From positions 248,001-312,000 of the forward strand of contig VIIQ02000066.1 of assembly GCA_007449985.2 (NCBI GenBank): a DNA stretch of 64,000 nucleotides, in the 5' to 3' direction. The notes under the pieces were generated by a model. The model did not search any database and had not been told where the DNA came from. It was given only the letters and a program-made list of their open reading frames with translations. This DNA comes from Desmodesmus armatus. Its lineage: Eukaryota; Chlorophyta; Chlorophyceae; Sphaeropleales; Scenedesmaceae. A program made the position numbers and the translations under genes. Positions 1-10,091 of the stretch are shown in pieces. The stretch's first letter is position 1, and the number at the start of each line of letters is the position of its first letter.

Positions 1-594
1 ACCTTTGTTGCCTTAGTGAGATCGCCTAACTGTGTAGCAGGTGCTGTCTGTGCTGAGGCTCTGCAAATGTGGCTAGTGCTGTGCAGGCGACATCTGCTGG
101 CACGAACTGCCGTACTGCTGTTGGAGGTTGCGGGCCTACTGTGCAGGTGCTGTAGGGACTGCATTATGACAGCAGCCGTGTGACTGTGGGTGTGAGTTTT
201 CGTGTATGTGCACTGCCTGTGTTGGTGCAGCAAGCACTAGGCAGAGGAGAAGAAGTGTGTGGTGCCACACCAGGGTGGTGCTGTTGTGCTTGTGTCCAGC
301 CTGTGGCAACGGTGGGGTCTACGCTGTCTAGTACAATCACATATGTCCTCCTCGACTGTCGGGGGGAGAAAGTCACACATGACAAACAACGTGCACAAAC
401 TAGCCAAACCTCAACCCTGATCTTGACTTGCTGTTCGGCAAGGCTGTCGGGCCACTATGACCACGGTTGTCACGTAGTCTCCCTGATATTGATTGCTTCT
501 GTTTTGCTTCTGAACTGCGCAGCGCATCAGACCTGCTGACTCAGCGCCATGGATCACAAGTTGGAATCGCAGAGATTGCCTCAGATTTCTGGGC
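1..594. other. Upstream region, no gene recognised
   Basis: The first 0.6 kb holds only short overlapping open frames on both strands with no recognisable protein content. It probably contains the promoter and 5' UTR of the AsmA-like gene that follows, but no specific element stands out. Confidence 0.4.
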
Positions 595-3500
595 ATGTCG
601 TTTACTAGGCTCTGGATTCTGTCTATGGTGATGGCTGCAGCTGTTGTGCTGCAGCAGTGTGCCCCAGGGGGCCTCTTGCACCAGCAGTGCAGCAGACTAA
701 ACAGCTGGCCTCGCCTGGTCAGGCCAATACCAGCAGCCTCTCATCGGTGCATCGACCCACTTGGGCATAATCGACATAAGGCTAGTCGACTGTTGCCCGT
801 GCATGCTGGGCAGCACACGGGTCCGAACAGTGGCAGCGGCGATGCAGACCCACAGCAACCTTGGAGGCAGGACCCCTCGCACCAGCCGCAGCAGCAGAAG
901 CAGAAGCAGCGCCCTGGGCCGCTGCAGACTCTGTTTCAAAGAATCGTCTTGCTGCTACGTGTGCTGGCGACTGCAGCGCTGCTGGTAGCCGCTCTGCCGT
1001 ACCTGCTATCCAGTCGGTTGGGCACATCAGCTGCTGCCGCAGCAGTAAGCAGGATGCTGCCAGGCGACGTGAAGATCCAGCGCATAAGCCTGGGTTGGAC
1101 ACAGCCGCTTGCGGTGCACGGGCTGTCCATTTTTGAAGGAGCTGCAGGCAGCAGCAGGCAGCTGATCGGGCTGCAACGATTTTCCTCTGCAGGTGTGCAA
1201 CGTTTGTGTTGGGAGGTGGTTGCAGCAGGTTCAGATCAATTGCCAGCATGTTCCCAGCACTGCATTGCCACCATCTGCCATCTCTGTATGTGCCTCAATG
1301 CGCCCTGTCAGCAACCACAGCCGTCTGCAGACTACCACACGTCGACCTGCATGGCATGTCAAATCCTGCAGATCCTGCTCCACTTGCCCTTTCCTTCTGC
1401 TACTGCCTGCTGCTGCAGAACCACTGCATCAAGTGGTCACAGGCAAGGCCAGTCACCTGACCCTTACCCTCACCAACCCCAGCATTGACTGCTCCCTGAC
1501 AGACGCCGGGGACAACTTCCGCATTGTACGCTACCTCGAGCAATCCAGTCTGCTCGGGATTTTGATCGGCAAACACTCTGCAGCAGCAGCGACCGGGGCA
1601 GCAGCAGCTGGGGCCAGCACGGCACAGCAGGCTAGTGCTGCTGTTAACATACACAGCCACCCCATAGAGGTCCCGGACACAGTTACTGCAGATGATGAAT
1701 CGGATGGTGCAGCTAGCAGCACCGCAAGCAATAAAGCCGGTGCCAGCACAGCAGACACACAGGCGCCAGCAGCAACTAAGCCAGCCATGCAGGCAGCAAG
1801 TGCTGTATCATCATCATCATCATCAGCAGCAGCAGCAGGGGGCGCCACCGCAACCACCAGCAGCAGTGTCAGCAGCCCAGCGCAGCCGCCGTCTGCGTTG
1901 CCTGCAAACTTCATACAGCGGCTGGCGAATGCAGATGCATCTTCCCAGGTGTCTGCTGAGCTGCGGTTGCCTATGGTTTCGGTCTACATTCCTGACGGCG
2001 AGCTGCTGCTCCCGCAGGAGATGGCGTAAGTGACTGCTGCTGTTTCAGTTTGCTGTTTCAGCTATAGCTCTAGCTGACTCATAGGATATGCTGTTGGGTG
2101 TTGACTGCATGGAGCCATCTTTGGGTTGCTTATGGCACGGTGCCCTTCTGTCATCGGCATTCGGGCAGCTTGCTGACCATGGCAGCCGCGCTGTGGTACT
2201 GTCTCATGCCTGTGCTGGTGACGTCCTTGCATGCAGGCACTCACCTACTGTGGTGAAGCTTTCGTTGCCTGGCCTGAAGTTGGGATGTGACAGCAAGTTT
2301 TCTTGTTGTTGCACTGCTGTGCAGGGCGGCGATGGGCAGCCACATCCATGCAGTGGCTGCAGTGGGAACTGCAGCGGTGGAGGATCTGGCAAGCGAGCTT
2401 GAGGAAGACTGCACCTGGCTGCAGGCACAGCAGCAACCAGCACAGCAACAGCAGCAGCAGCAAGAGCTTGAGCAGCAGCAGGCGCAACAGGAAGAGCAGA
2501 ATGCTGGCACGGCTGATGCAGCGCATGCGCGTTGGCCGCTGCCTCCACCCAGTGTGAGCAGAAAAGAGTGGGCGCATGCCGCACCTGTCATGCTGCAGGT
2601 AAGGGAGCTGGCTAGCAGTTTGATTGCTGCTGAGATTGGTTGGTAGCGCAGCCATGCATGGTACAGGCAGCCTTTGGCTGAACTGCAAGCATGTTGGGTT
2701 GCATTTGCACAGCAGATGCTCCTGCCTGCATCCTCGCCCCGCGATGTGTGCGACACATTGATGCGACAAGTTTGGCCGAGCCTTTGCAGGCCCATCTGTG
2801 TTGCTGTGCATGGACATGATGGGTGACTTCAGCTTCACTATGCACTGCTGCTGATGTGTGATGCGCAGATATCTGGGGACCGTGTATCTGCGCTGGTGCG
2901 CGGGTGGCACCTCGGCAGCCTTTGGCGCTTCAGCCAGTCCAGCTTTGTACTGCAGCAGCCCGCGACAGCCGACTGGGAGTTCACGCCCGAGCTAGCTGCG
3001 TAAGTGGTCTGGTGCCTGTACGCTTTATTTCTCCTGTGCACTGACCGCATCATCCCTTGGGTACGCTTGTCTTCACCTTGCAATTGGCAACATTGCCAAG
3101 TGTTAACACTGGTGTGCAGTCAGACACTGAGGGTGTGCGTGTTTGCAGTGTGTGCGTACTGGCTGTGTTGATTCCTGCGTCAGCACGTGCATGCTGATCG
3201 TGTTGCCTGAAGTCCTGAGCATACCACAACCGGCAAAGCTCTCTCAGATTGGCCTGGTGGTGCTGTTTTGGCACCTGAGTTAATTTGTTGCGTTGGCACC
3301 ATGAACCTGCTGGCAAAAGGTATAACGATGGTGATTGCTGAGCATGCATGCCGCATGCAACCCCTGCAGGTTGACGCTGTCGCAGTTCAACCCCCTACTT
3401 GAGGAGGTTCTTCTAGTCAGGGAGAGTGGGCAGCTGATGACTTCTATCGCACCTGCAGAGGGAAAGATCCCAGCTGAACGTGGCCAGGTAGGGCTTGGGT

Positions 3501-6407
3501 GTTGTTCACAGCCACACTAGGCCCCTACGGGGCCCCCGTGGCACATGATAGGTGTCGTCAATTTGGTCAGCTTAGTCAACACCTACAGCTCCAGCTTGTG
3601 TGACAAGGGAAGATGGGTGCATCGAATGCACGACAGGATGACTTGGAGCCAACCATCCAGCATAGTAGCCTTACCAACTGCTCGCCCTGCTCCGTGCTGT
3701 CTATCCGCAGCTGAACGTGTCTCCTGTCAAGCTAGTTGTTGGCAAGGGCAACCTGTTGTCCCAGATCTATCGGCTGTTAGGCCTTCATGGTCGCTTTGGT
3801 AGCCACGGGTCCCACCCCGGCCACCAGCACCCCTGGCTGTCAGGTGGCAGCAGTGGCAGCACCACGGCAGCAGCGGCGGCTAGGGAGGCAGCAGCGGCGG
3901 CTGAGGACGACGGCCGGGCTATGAAGGGTGTGGAGGTGTGGAGTGGGCCGCTGCGGGTGCAACTGGAGGGACCTGGGAAGTTCAGGACGGACAGGGTGGA
4001 CATGCTGCTTGGTGAGTGTGGGTGCAACTGCGCTATGCAGTTGAGACATCATCGAATCTGCCAGATTATCTGAACTGTGGGGTGATGTCGGTGGTTGGGG
4101 TCGTCCTGGTGCAGTCAATGATGGCTCTGTATGTGTGCTGCACCTCTTGCACATGTGATCAATGTACAGCTAACGAAGCAGTGTGCAGAAGTGCACGCGC
4201 AAAGGCATATTCCTGCCTGCAAGGAGCTCACGAAGTACATCAGGTGTATTCAGCCATGATGCAGTACTGCTCAAGCAGGGGCGTCGTGTACACAATTCTG
4301 TGTGTCCGCTGTAGTTCAACTTTTATATAAGTCCCAGCCGGTGGGATTTAGTCTGAGCAGACCAGCTACGGCAGCACGAACATCCTTCTTCCCGTACTGC
4401 TCCCAAATGAACGTGTTCCTGCCCACAGGCTCTGGCCGCAACAGCTTGCACCTAGCTCTCTGGGGCACGGTGGACACCAACAGCAACACCATGGAGATGA
4501 CAGTTGGCCTCCCTGCTGAGACACTCGCCAAGGCCGGCATGAGGGGACTACCCCCAGGGTACATGCTGCCTGTTGCCGTGTCAGGACCTTTGCACCGCCC
4601 GCAGGTGGAATGGAATGCTGCTGGTGAGCAGGGTTTTGTGTAGCTCGCTGTCTAGCGCCGAGGTTGGGACCCTGTCCCCACTTACTGTACTCACCGTTAA
4701 TTTGGCACGTAGCCAGCAACAGGCTATGGGGGTGCTGTAGCCAGACGTAGCTAAGGTCCCAAACCTCAAAGTCACCCTGCTGGTGAGGCAGCTGCTGCCA
4801 AAGCTGGGCAGCTGCTGCTCCAATTCCATCACTGCGCTGTAAAGCTGCGACTTGAGCTTTTTGCGTGACTGTTCGTTCAGGGGGAGTTGGGTCACCTCAT
4901 GACAGGCTCATGCTTGGCACTCATGCTTGGTACACCCTGTCCATCCAGTCACTTTCTGAAGCGGGCCGCTATGGATAGTGCCTTTGCAACACTGAGTGGT
5001 CGATATACTAAGCAGCAAAGCATCGGCTCCTTGGACTGGCTCATTGCGTGCATGTGCAGCCAGCCGGCACGACGGACAAGGATACCCCAGGCCCAGCGTG
5101 TGATATAAGGCTGCTTTTCACCCTCAGCCTGTGGCTGCGCCTGTGCCAGTGTGTCTGCTGTCGCTGTTGGGCCCTTTTGCTTTTGAATGCAGTCCGACAG
5201 CTGGCAGTGCTGTCAGCTATGCAGTTAGGGCGGGAGGCTTGGAAGGTGGAGGGTGAGAAGGCCGCTGGAGCATTGTGGGGCGCTGTCACAAACCAGGAGG
5301 TAAGCATGGGGCCCTTGGAGGCATGGAGGAAAGGGGTGGGTCAGGCAATGGGGACCAGTGGTGTGTGCATTGGGTGTGAGGCCTTATGCTCTTGAAAGAG
5401 TCTTAAAGTTCATCCAATGCAGAGTTGGCAACATTTGTGTTCAACACTGCGTGGTTTGATGACAAAGTGTCGACCTCTTCAACACATGGGTGGCTCCTTC
5501 TATGTTTTGAGCGTACCAGGCACTGGTGATTGAGGCGGTGTCAGTTGTGCAAGGTAATTGTCAGGATTCGCAGTACCTGACGTGGACACAAGCAACAAGC
5601 CCACCTCACCCGCTCCGCTGCCTGTCTGGTGTTCCTCTGTTTGTGTTTGCAGGCGTCTGCTGGTGTCCCACCTGGCATTGCTGGGCTTCTGGGGGCTGCT
5701 AACAGGGCGCTTTCCAAAGCCGCCAGTTCATTTATTGGCCAGGTACGCAGCCTGTTCGCTGATGGGGCCAAGCGCTGGTTATAGTCCTTTGTATTCAGGC
5801 GGTTGGCAGGTGCTTTCCCTTCAGCAGGTCAGCAGGTGGTGGTGGGAGCAGCTGCTCGCACAAATAGCAGCCTTGTCGATGGTGGTGGCAGCAGTTGGCC
5901 GACCGTGCTGCTCAGTAACAGTCTCACAGTTGAGGCAGCAACGCGTGCAATATGGCAGCTGCAGACGTGTGTTGGTTTCCTCCATAGTGAAACACATAGA
6001 CTAGCTAGTGAAGGGCTGGGCCCAAGCGATGCATGCTGGGAGCCCTATGCTTTGCCTAGCACTTCGCACGCGGGATTCCACCAGTACCGCCACCACAAGG
6101 CGCATGTACAAGATACTGACTCATCATGGTGCATGCTGCAACGCACGCAAGCACAAAGCAGCATGCACATGCGCTCGTCGGCAAGCACATGGAAGGTGGT
6201 GTGGAGCACTGAGATGGCGTGTGGCTGCCGCTTGCTTGCAACATTGACTGGCAGGTGGATGAGCGGATGCAGAACGTGCTGCAGAATGTGCCGCCTCCAG
6301 CAGAGTTGCCGTGGGAGCAAGAGAGGACTGCTAGGCAGCACGCCAAGGCACACCATCATATGCCCAGTCATGAGCAGCACCAGCAGTCTAATGCTGGCCG
6401 GCAGTAG
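595..6407 (+). CDS. AsmA/TamB-like membrane-anchored protein, 10 exons, about 857 aa
   Basis: The exon model is 595-1192, 1419-2025, 2325-2598, 2869-2999, 3370-3487, 3711-4011, 4429-4623, 5193-5299, 5653-5742 and 6255-6407. Phases match at every junction and the total is 2,574 nt. The N-terminus is a low-complexity leader that could be an organelle transit peptide, followed by one hydrophobic helix near residues 118-140 (FQRIVLLLRVLATAALLV). Next comes a segment reading DVKIQRISLGWTQPLAVHG, typical of the start of AsmA/TamB-like lipid-transfer or assembly proteins. Beta-rich stretches follow, for example VWSGPLRVQLEG and LHLALWGTVDT, and PVAVSGPLHRPQV, the usual closing phrase of AsmA-like repeats. 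Ala/Ser and poly-Gln inserts interrupt the domain, and the tail is hydrophilic and His/Gln-rich. The family call rests on pattern, not on a search. The first ATG is the least certain part. The stop codon sits in the first unit of a minisatellite. Confidence 0.55.
4652..4690 (+). repeat. Dispersed short repeat, copy 1
   Basis: This intronic block carries the core GAGGTTGGGACCCTGTCCCC followed by TTACTGTACT. The same block recurs at 47139-47189 on the same strand and at 40151-40197 inverted. All three copies are in introns. Confidence 0.6.
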
Positions 6408-6515
6408 CTGGTGGCCGGCATCAGCTGGGTGCTGTCTGGCATCAGCTTAGCGCTGGCCAGCAGTAGCTTGGCGCTGTCCGGCAGTAGCTGCTGGCCGGCA
6501 GTAGCTTGGTGCTAT
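6393..6515 (+). repeat. 21-bp minisatellite at the 3' end of the AsmA-like gene
   Basis: About five to six imperfect copies of a unit close to GGCCGGCAGTAGCTTGGTGCT run through the stop codon (TAG at 6405-6407) into the 3' UTR. Confidence 0.7.
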
Positions 6516-6922
6516 GGGCCTGTGTGCCTTGGTCACCATTTCAAGGGCGGGCCCCGTTGCACAGGCTGCCTTGCTGTGCAGTGTGCAGCAAGGTACACAC
6601 AAGACACAGTGCGGCCCTTGCGTGCAGTAGCATTTTTGGCTTAACACGTGAGTTGCTCACAACAGATACATGTCATTGTGACCAGTTGTGATGGTGAAAG
6701 GGTGTGTATGTGTAAGACACTGAGCTTGTTTGTGTGGTGTTGGCCTGATTGTTGATCAAAGAATAGGCATTCTAACTGCACTCTGTGCAGTTACCGCGGA
6801 GGGACACGTGTGTGTATGTGTATGGTGTCAAGCCCTTGATTGTTGAATGTGCAGCATGCAACCCTTTACACTGGAAGTATGGATTCCGGAAGCTGCGTGG
6901 GTGTAGCCTCTCAGCCTGTCTT
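6408..6922. other. 3' flank of the AsmA-like gene
   Basis: Apart from the minisatellite, this T/G-rich stretch has no recognisable gene. It is likely 3' UTR and spacer of the upstream gene. Confidence 0.4.
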
Positions 6923-6926
6923 TTAA

Positions 6927-8624
6927 GGGGGAAGGATGGTATTGATTGGGGTCCCAGCAAACAGGGTTGGGGGCTGCAGTTCCAGCCCATTTCCGTATAA
7001 CCTGATGTATCATGCCTGGGGTAGTGCGCCTGCCCAGCCAGAGGCCAATGGTTCTGGGCCCTAGGCAGTACCAGGCTCTGCTGAACCCTGCTGTGCCCTG
7101 CTGCTGCTGGCTGGGTTGGGCTGAGAAACCAGGACACCAGTGGGTTCTGACATTACAAACGTATTTTCGGCACCAAAAACTGTCAACTGGCAAATCCTCG
7201 TCCAAGTCTCGATGTTGAATTTGTCTCACGGCAGACAATGCACATCCAGGCTCTCGTCCTCCAGTAGAAGAATTCAACATCTAGGATCACACGGCACGCT
7301 TGTAGTCGGTTGTTTTCACTACCCAGTAGTATATATTGACAGCTAGCTGGTCCATCCGTACTCGTTTATCATCACCTCGGACTGGCTGACTAGTGTGGGG
7401 TGGCAGACAAAGTACAGACAGCAGCCCACCCATACCCCCTGCACTCCCACCACCCCCGCCACCCCCGCCCAGCATACCACCCATCATCTGCATCAAACCT
7501 GACAGGTCACCAGCACCCCCTGCAGCACCACCACCCCCTGGTACCGCCTGCCGCGGCTGCTGCTGCTGACCGCCGCTACCAGGCGCCCCTCCTGCCGCCC
7601 CACCCATCATCATCTGCATAAGGGCCCCCAGGTCCCCACCACCCCCTGCAGCACCACCACCCCCTGGCGCTGCCTGCTGCGGCTGCTGCTGCTGGCTGCC
7701 GCTGCCAGGCGCCCCTCCTGCTGCCCCACCCATCATCATCTGCATCAGGGCCCCTAGGTATCTGACACTAGTGTAGGACAGCAAGGCCTTGCCAGGCTGG
7801 CCCCAGCACAGCCTTTGCGTGAACAGATAACAGCGGTTGGGTGACAAACGGAGATGGAAAGTAAACACGCTATCAGGAAAGGCAGGTAATGGCGGCACTG
7901 TGTGTAGCGCTCATGCAGTCAGTCTACAGGTGTGCCATGCTGCGCTGATGTCATGCAGGTGACAAGGGCTTGTGAAAGCTACACCAGTGACAGCAACTTG
8001 CTGCACAGTCAGCACCAGCAACTTCCATGCAGCCGTCTCAACTTCACGACCCCAGGTCCCCACCATGCTGTACTTTTTGTTGGGCAAGTAATCGACTGTT
8101 CTGTACGGCCTCTGGACTTCATCCCTGCGAGTACAGAGTCGGGAGTCTACTGTACTGGATCATCACCTCGGACTAGTGTGGGGTGGCAGACCTGCAGACC
8201 AGCTGCTGCACGTGCTGTCAGGAGTCATACAGCCCGCTGGACTGCTGGCACCTAGGCAGGAGCAGATAGCCCAGCAGCTTGTGTGCTGAGCTATAGGTTC
8301 CTGTTTTGCAGAATCATTGCAGCAGTACTGCTAACTGCCGTTTGAGACGAGTGCAAGCGTTGACGGGGCATAATACTGTCAGAGAGTGTTTCTGGACATC
8401 AAAGCAGCGTATTGCAGTTGCGTGCAGAGGCCTGTGGGTGACGAGAAGTGTGCAGCACAACAGCCATCACCACAGCAGCAGCTGGCACCACTGCAGAATG
8501 CCACCATGACTGTCGGGCTGAAACCCATGTGGGTAGCTTCAATATGTCCTCAGATATACCCAAACCGAGTTTCGGCCACAGCAAGCCCCTGGTGGCTGTG
8601 AAAATCTAATACCATCCTTCCCCC
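6927..8624. mobile_element. Candidate 1.7-kb inverted-repeat element flanked by TTAA
   Basis: A 17-bp perfect inverted repeat, GGGGGAAGGATGGTATT, occurs at 6927-6943 and in reverse complement at 8608-8624. Each copy is directly bordered on its outer side by TTAA (6923-6926 and 8625-8628). TTAA target duplication is the hallmark of piggyBac-type elements, although piggyBac ends normally begin with C rather than G. No transposase is visible inside, so it would be non-autonomous. The interior holds a Met/Gly-repeat open frame and a 31-bp direct repeat (7370-7409 and 8160-8191). Confidence 0.45.
7287..7898 (-). CDS. Open frame with Met/Gly/Gln tandem repeats, doubtful gene
   Basis: The frame encodes two nearly identical 42-residue units and a third degenerate one. 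Each unit contains LGALMQMMMGGAAGG, then a Gln-rich run and a Gly-rich run ending in GD. The DNA unit is 126 nt. Outside the repeats the sequence does not look protein-like. A CTAG|GGGC junction before the first unit could be a splice acceptor, so this may be one exon of a larger minus-strand gene or an expanded repeat with chance coding potential. No family is recognised. The frame lies wholly inside the candidate TTAA element. Confidence 0.3.
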   Translation of the reverse strand: MPPLPAFPDSVFTFHLRLSPNRCYLFTQRLCWGQPGKALLSYTSVRYLGALMQMMMGGAAGGAPGSGSQQQQPQQAAPGGGGAAGGGGDLGALMQMMMGGAAGGAPGSGGQQQQPRQAVPGGGGAAGGAGDLSGLMQMMGGMLGGGGGGGGSAGGMGGLLSVLCLPPHTSQPVRGDDKRVRMDQLAVNIYYWVVKTTDYKRAV

Positions 8625-8628
8625 TTAA

Positions 8629-9051
8629 GTCTTGTGTGTGAAGATGTACAGATCTTGGCCGTGTTCCCACACACCAACACCACACAATGCTAGGCAGCGG
8701 TGTGACAATGATCCCTTTTCTGCTAAGAGAACTCAAACCTTGGGGGTCACGTGGAGCGCATTGTACAGACATATCCGGTACAGCGTCTGTGAAAGCTGCC
8801 GGTGTTCTGGTATGGAATATGGAATACTAATCTAGGGTAGTACAAAATGCAGTTATGCCTAGTCAAAACTAGCGTAGCAACGCTATCATCACCCCTGATA
8901 CAAACCTGGAGGTTGCGTACATTGAAGGAATGGGGCAGCAGTGAGCCACCCCTGTACCGCATACGTCAACGAATACTTGTTATTAAGCTTCACGGTTATG
9001 ACATTCGTCGAGTACAACGTCCTACTTCCTACCTGGTGGCCATGGTGTCAG
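8629..9051. other. Spacer between two mobile elements
   Basis: No gene or RNA was recognised here. Positions 9044-9051 (GGTGTCAG) are the left target-site duplication of the hAT element. Confidence 0.4.
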
Positions 9052-9600
9052 TAGGCATGCGCAAATATCGGATAGACTATGTAACCTATATAGATATATA
9101 GGTCTATATAGGTAGTCTATATCGGGTGCTTCAAACGGGACATAGGGTCAAGAATATAGGGTTGCGCAACATGTACCCCTCAAACCACAGCCGCCTGGCA
9201 GTGGAGAAGGCCAACAAGATGATGCTGGTACGCAACAGCTACAGGCTGAAGCACCGCATCGTGGCAGCAGACGACGAGGTGGAGAAGGCCTTTTGGATTG
9301 AAGACCTGGCAGCATAGGACAGCTGTGCTGTAGGGCATGTCCAGCTGGTTGCAGTGGTGATCTGATCTGGCATGTGTTGTGTGTGGTCCGCGAGGTGAAT
9401 CGCTTGACCTCCGAAAATGCGATTAAAATATCAATTATATTGTAAAGTATATATGGTGCGATTTACAGGGGCGTGGCTGTCTGTCTAACACATGTCAGCC
9501 CACACATAGGATTCTATATAGTGAAAATAGCCCTATAACCCTATAAATAGCCTATAAATAGCCCTATGTCCCAAATCGGCCCACCCTATGCGCATGCCTA
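9052..9600 (+). mobile_element. Non-autonomous hAT transposon with intact ends and 8-bp target duplication
   Basis: The terminal inverted repeats are TAGGCATGCGCA at 9052-9063 and its reverse complement at 9589-9600. They are flanked by a perfect 8-bp direct repeat GGTGTCAG at 9044-9051 and 9601-9608. Eight-base duplications are diagnostic of the hAT superfamily. Subterminal sequence is also inverted: GGGACATAGGG at 9137-9147 recurs inverted at about 9562-9572. The left arm contains an AT-rich palindrome at 9073-9122. The element is only 549 bp and keeps a single transposase-like fragment, so it is a deletion derivative that would need a full-length partner to move. Confidence 0.85.
9126..9317 (+). 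pseudogene. hAT transposase C-terminal dimerisation fragment
   Basis: The frame ends in about 50 residues resembling the C-terminal dimerisation region of hAT transposases. The key stretch is SRLAVEKANKMMLVRNSYRL, matching the family pattern of R-L, acidic, K-A, then K/R-x-N and a basic tail. The first ATG within the conserved part is at 9171 and the stop is at 9315-9317. The catalytic core and zinc finger are absent. The fragment lies wholly between the inverted repeats at 9052-9600, so it is internal to the transposon. Confidence 0.7.
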
Positions 9601-9697
9601 GGTGTCAGTAACGGTGAGAAGTCTTCGGCGGGGTAGCGGGGTCACAGTGTGATGAGGTAGGTCGAAATGTTGGTTGAGTTTATAATTTACTCAACGT

Positions 9698-10060
9698 GAC
9701 GAGAGGACCTGGACACCAAAGTTGACACCAAAGTTGACACCAAAGTTGACACCATGAGCTCCAAGTCTGCAAGAATGCAATGCCCCGCAAGTGTTCAATT
9801 CACAAGGTCGCGTGCTGCAAGTGAGAGTTGAAGGCAGGCTGCTAGGGGCTGATGAGTGCCTGGCTGTGGCCCACGTGAAAGTGTGACAGTGTGAGGGTGT
9901 TGCTTTTGATGTGAACGTTTGCTGCAGCACGCTTGCACCATCACTCGACTTCTGCCAATGCAGTCAATGTGCGAGTTCTATTCTTGAATTCGTTCTATTC
10001 TTGAAGTTCAACTTTGGTGTCAACTTTGGTGTCAACTTTGGTGTCCATCCTCCTCTCGTC
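9698..10060. mobile_element. Inverted-repeat (MITE-like) element next to the AP2-1 start
   Basis: The left arm (9711-9753) holds about 3.5 copies of the 12-mer GACACCAAAGTT. The right arm (10008-10046) holds three copies in reverse complement. The symmetry extends outward to GACGAGAGGA at 9698-9707 and its complement at 10051-10060. The arms could form a long hairpin. No target duplication or coding capacity is seen. The right end lies 31 bp before the AP2-1 ATG. Confidence 0.6.
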
Positions 10061-10091
10061 GATATCGATCGATATGTGTGGTGTCACAGTC

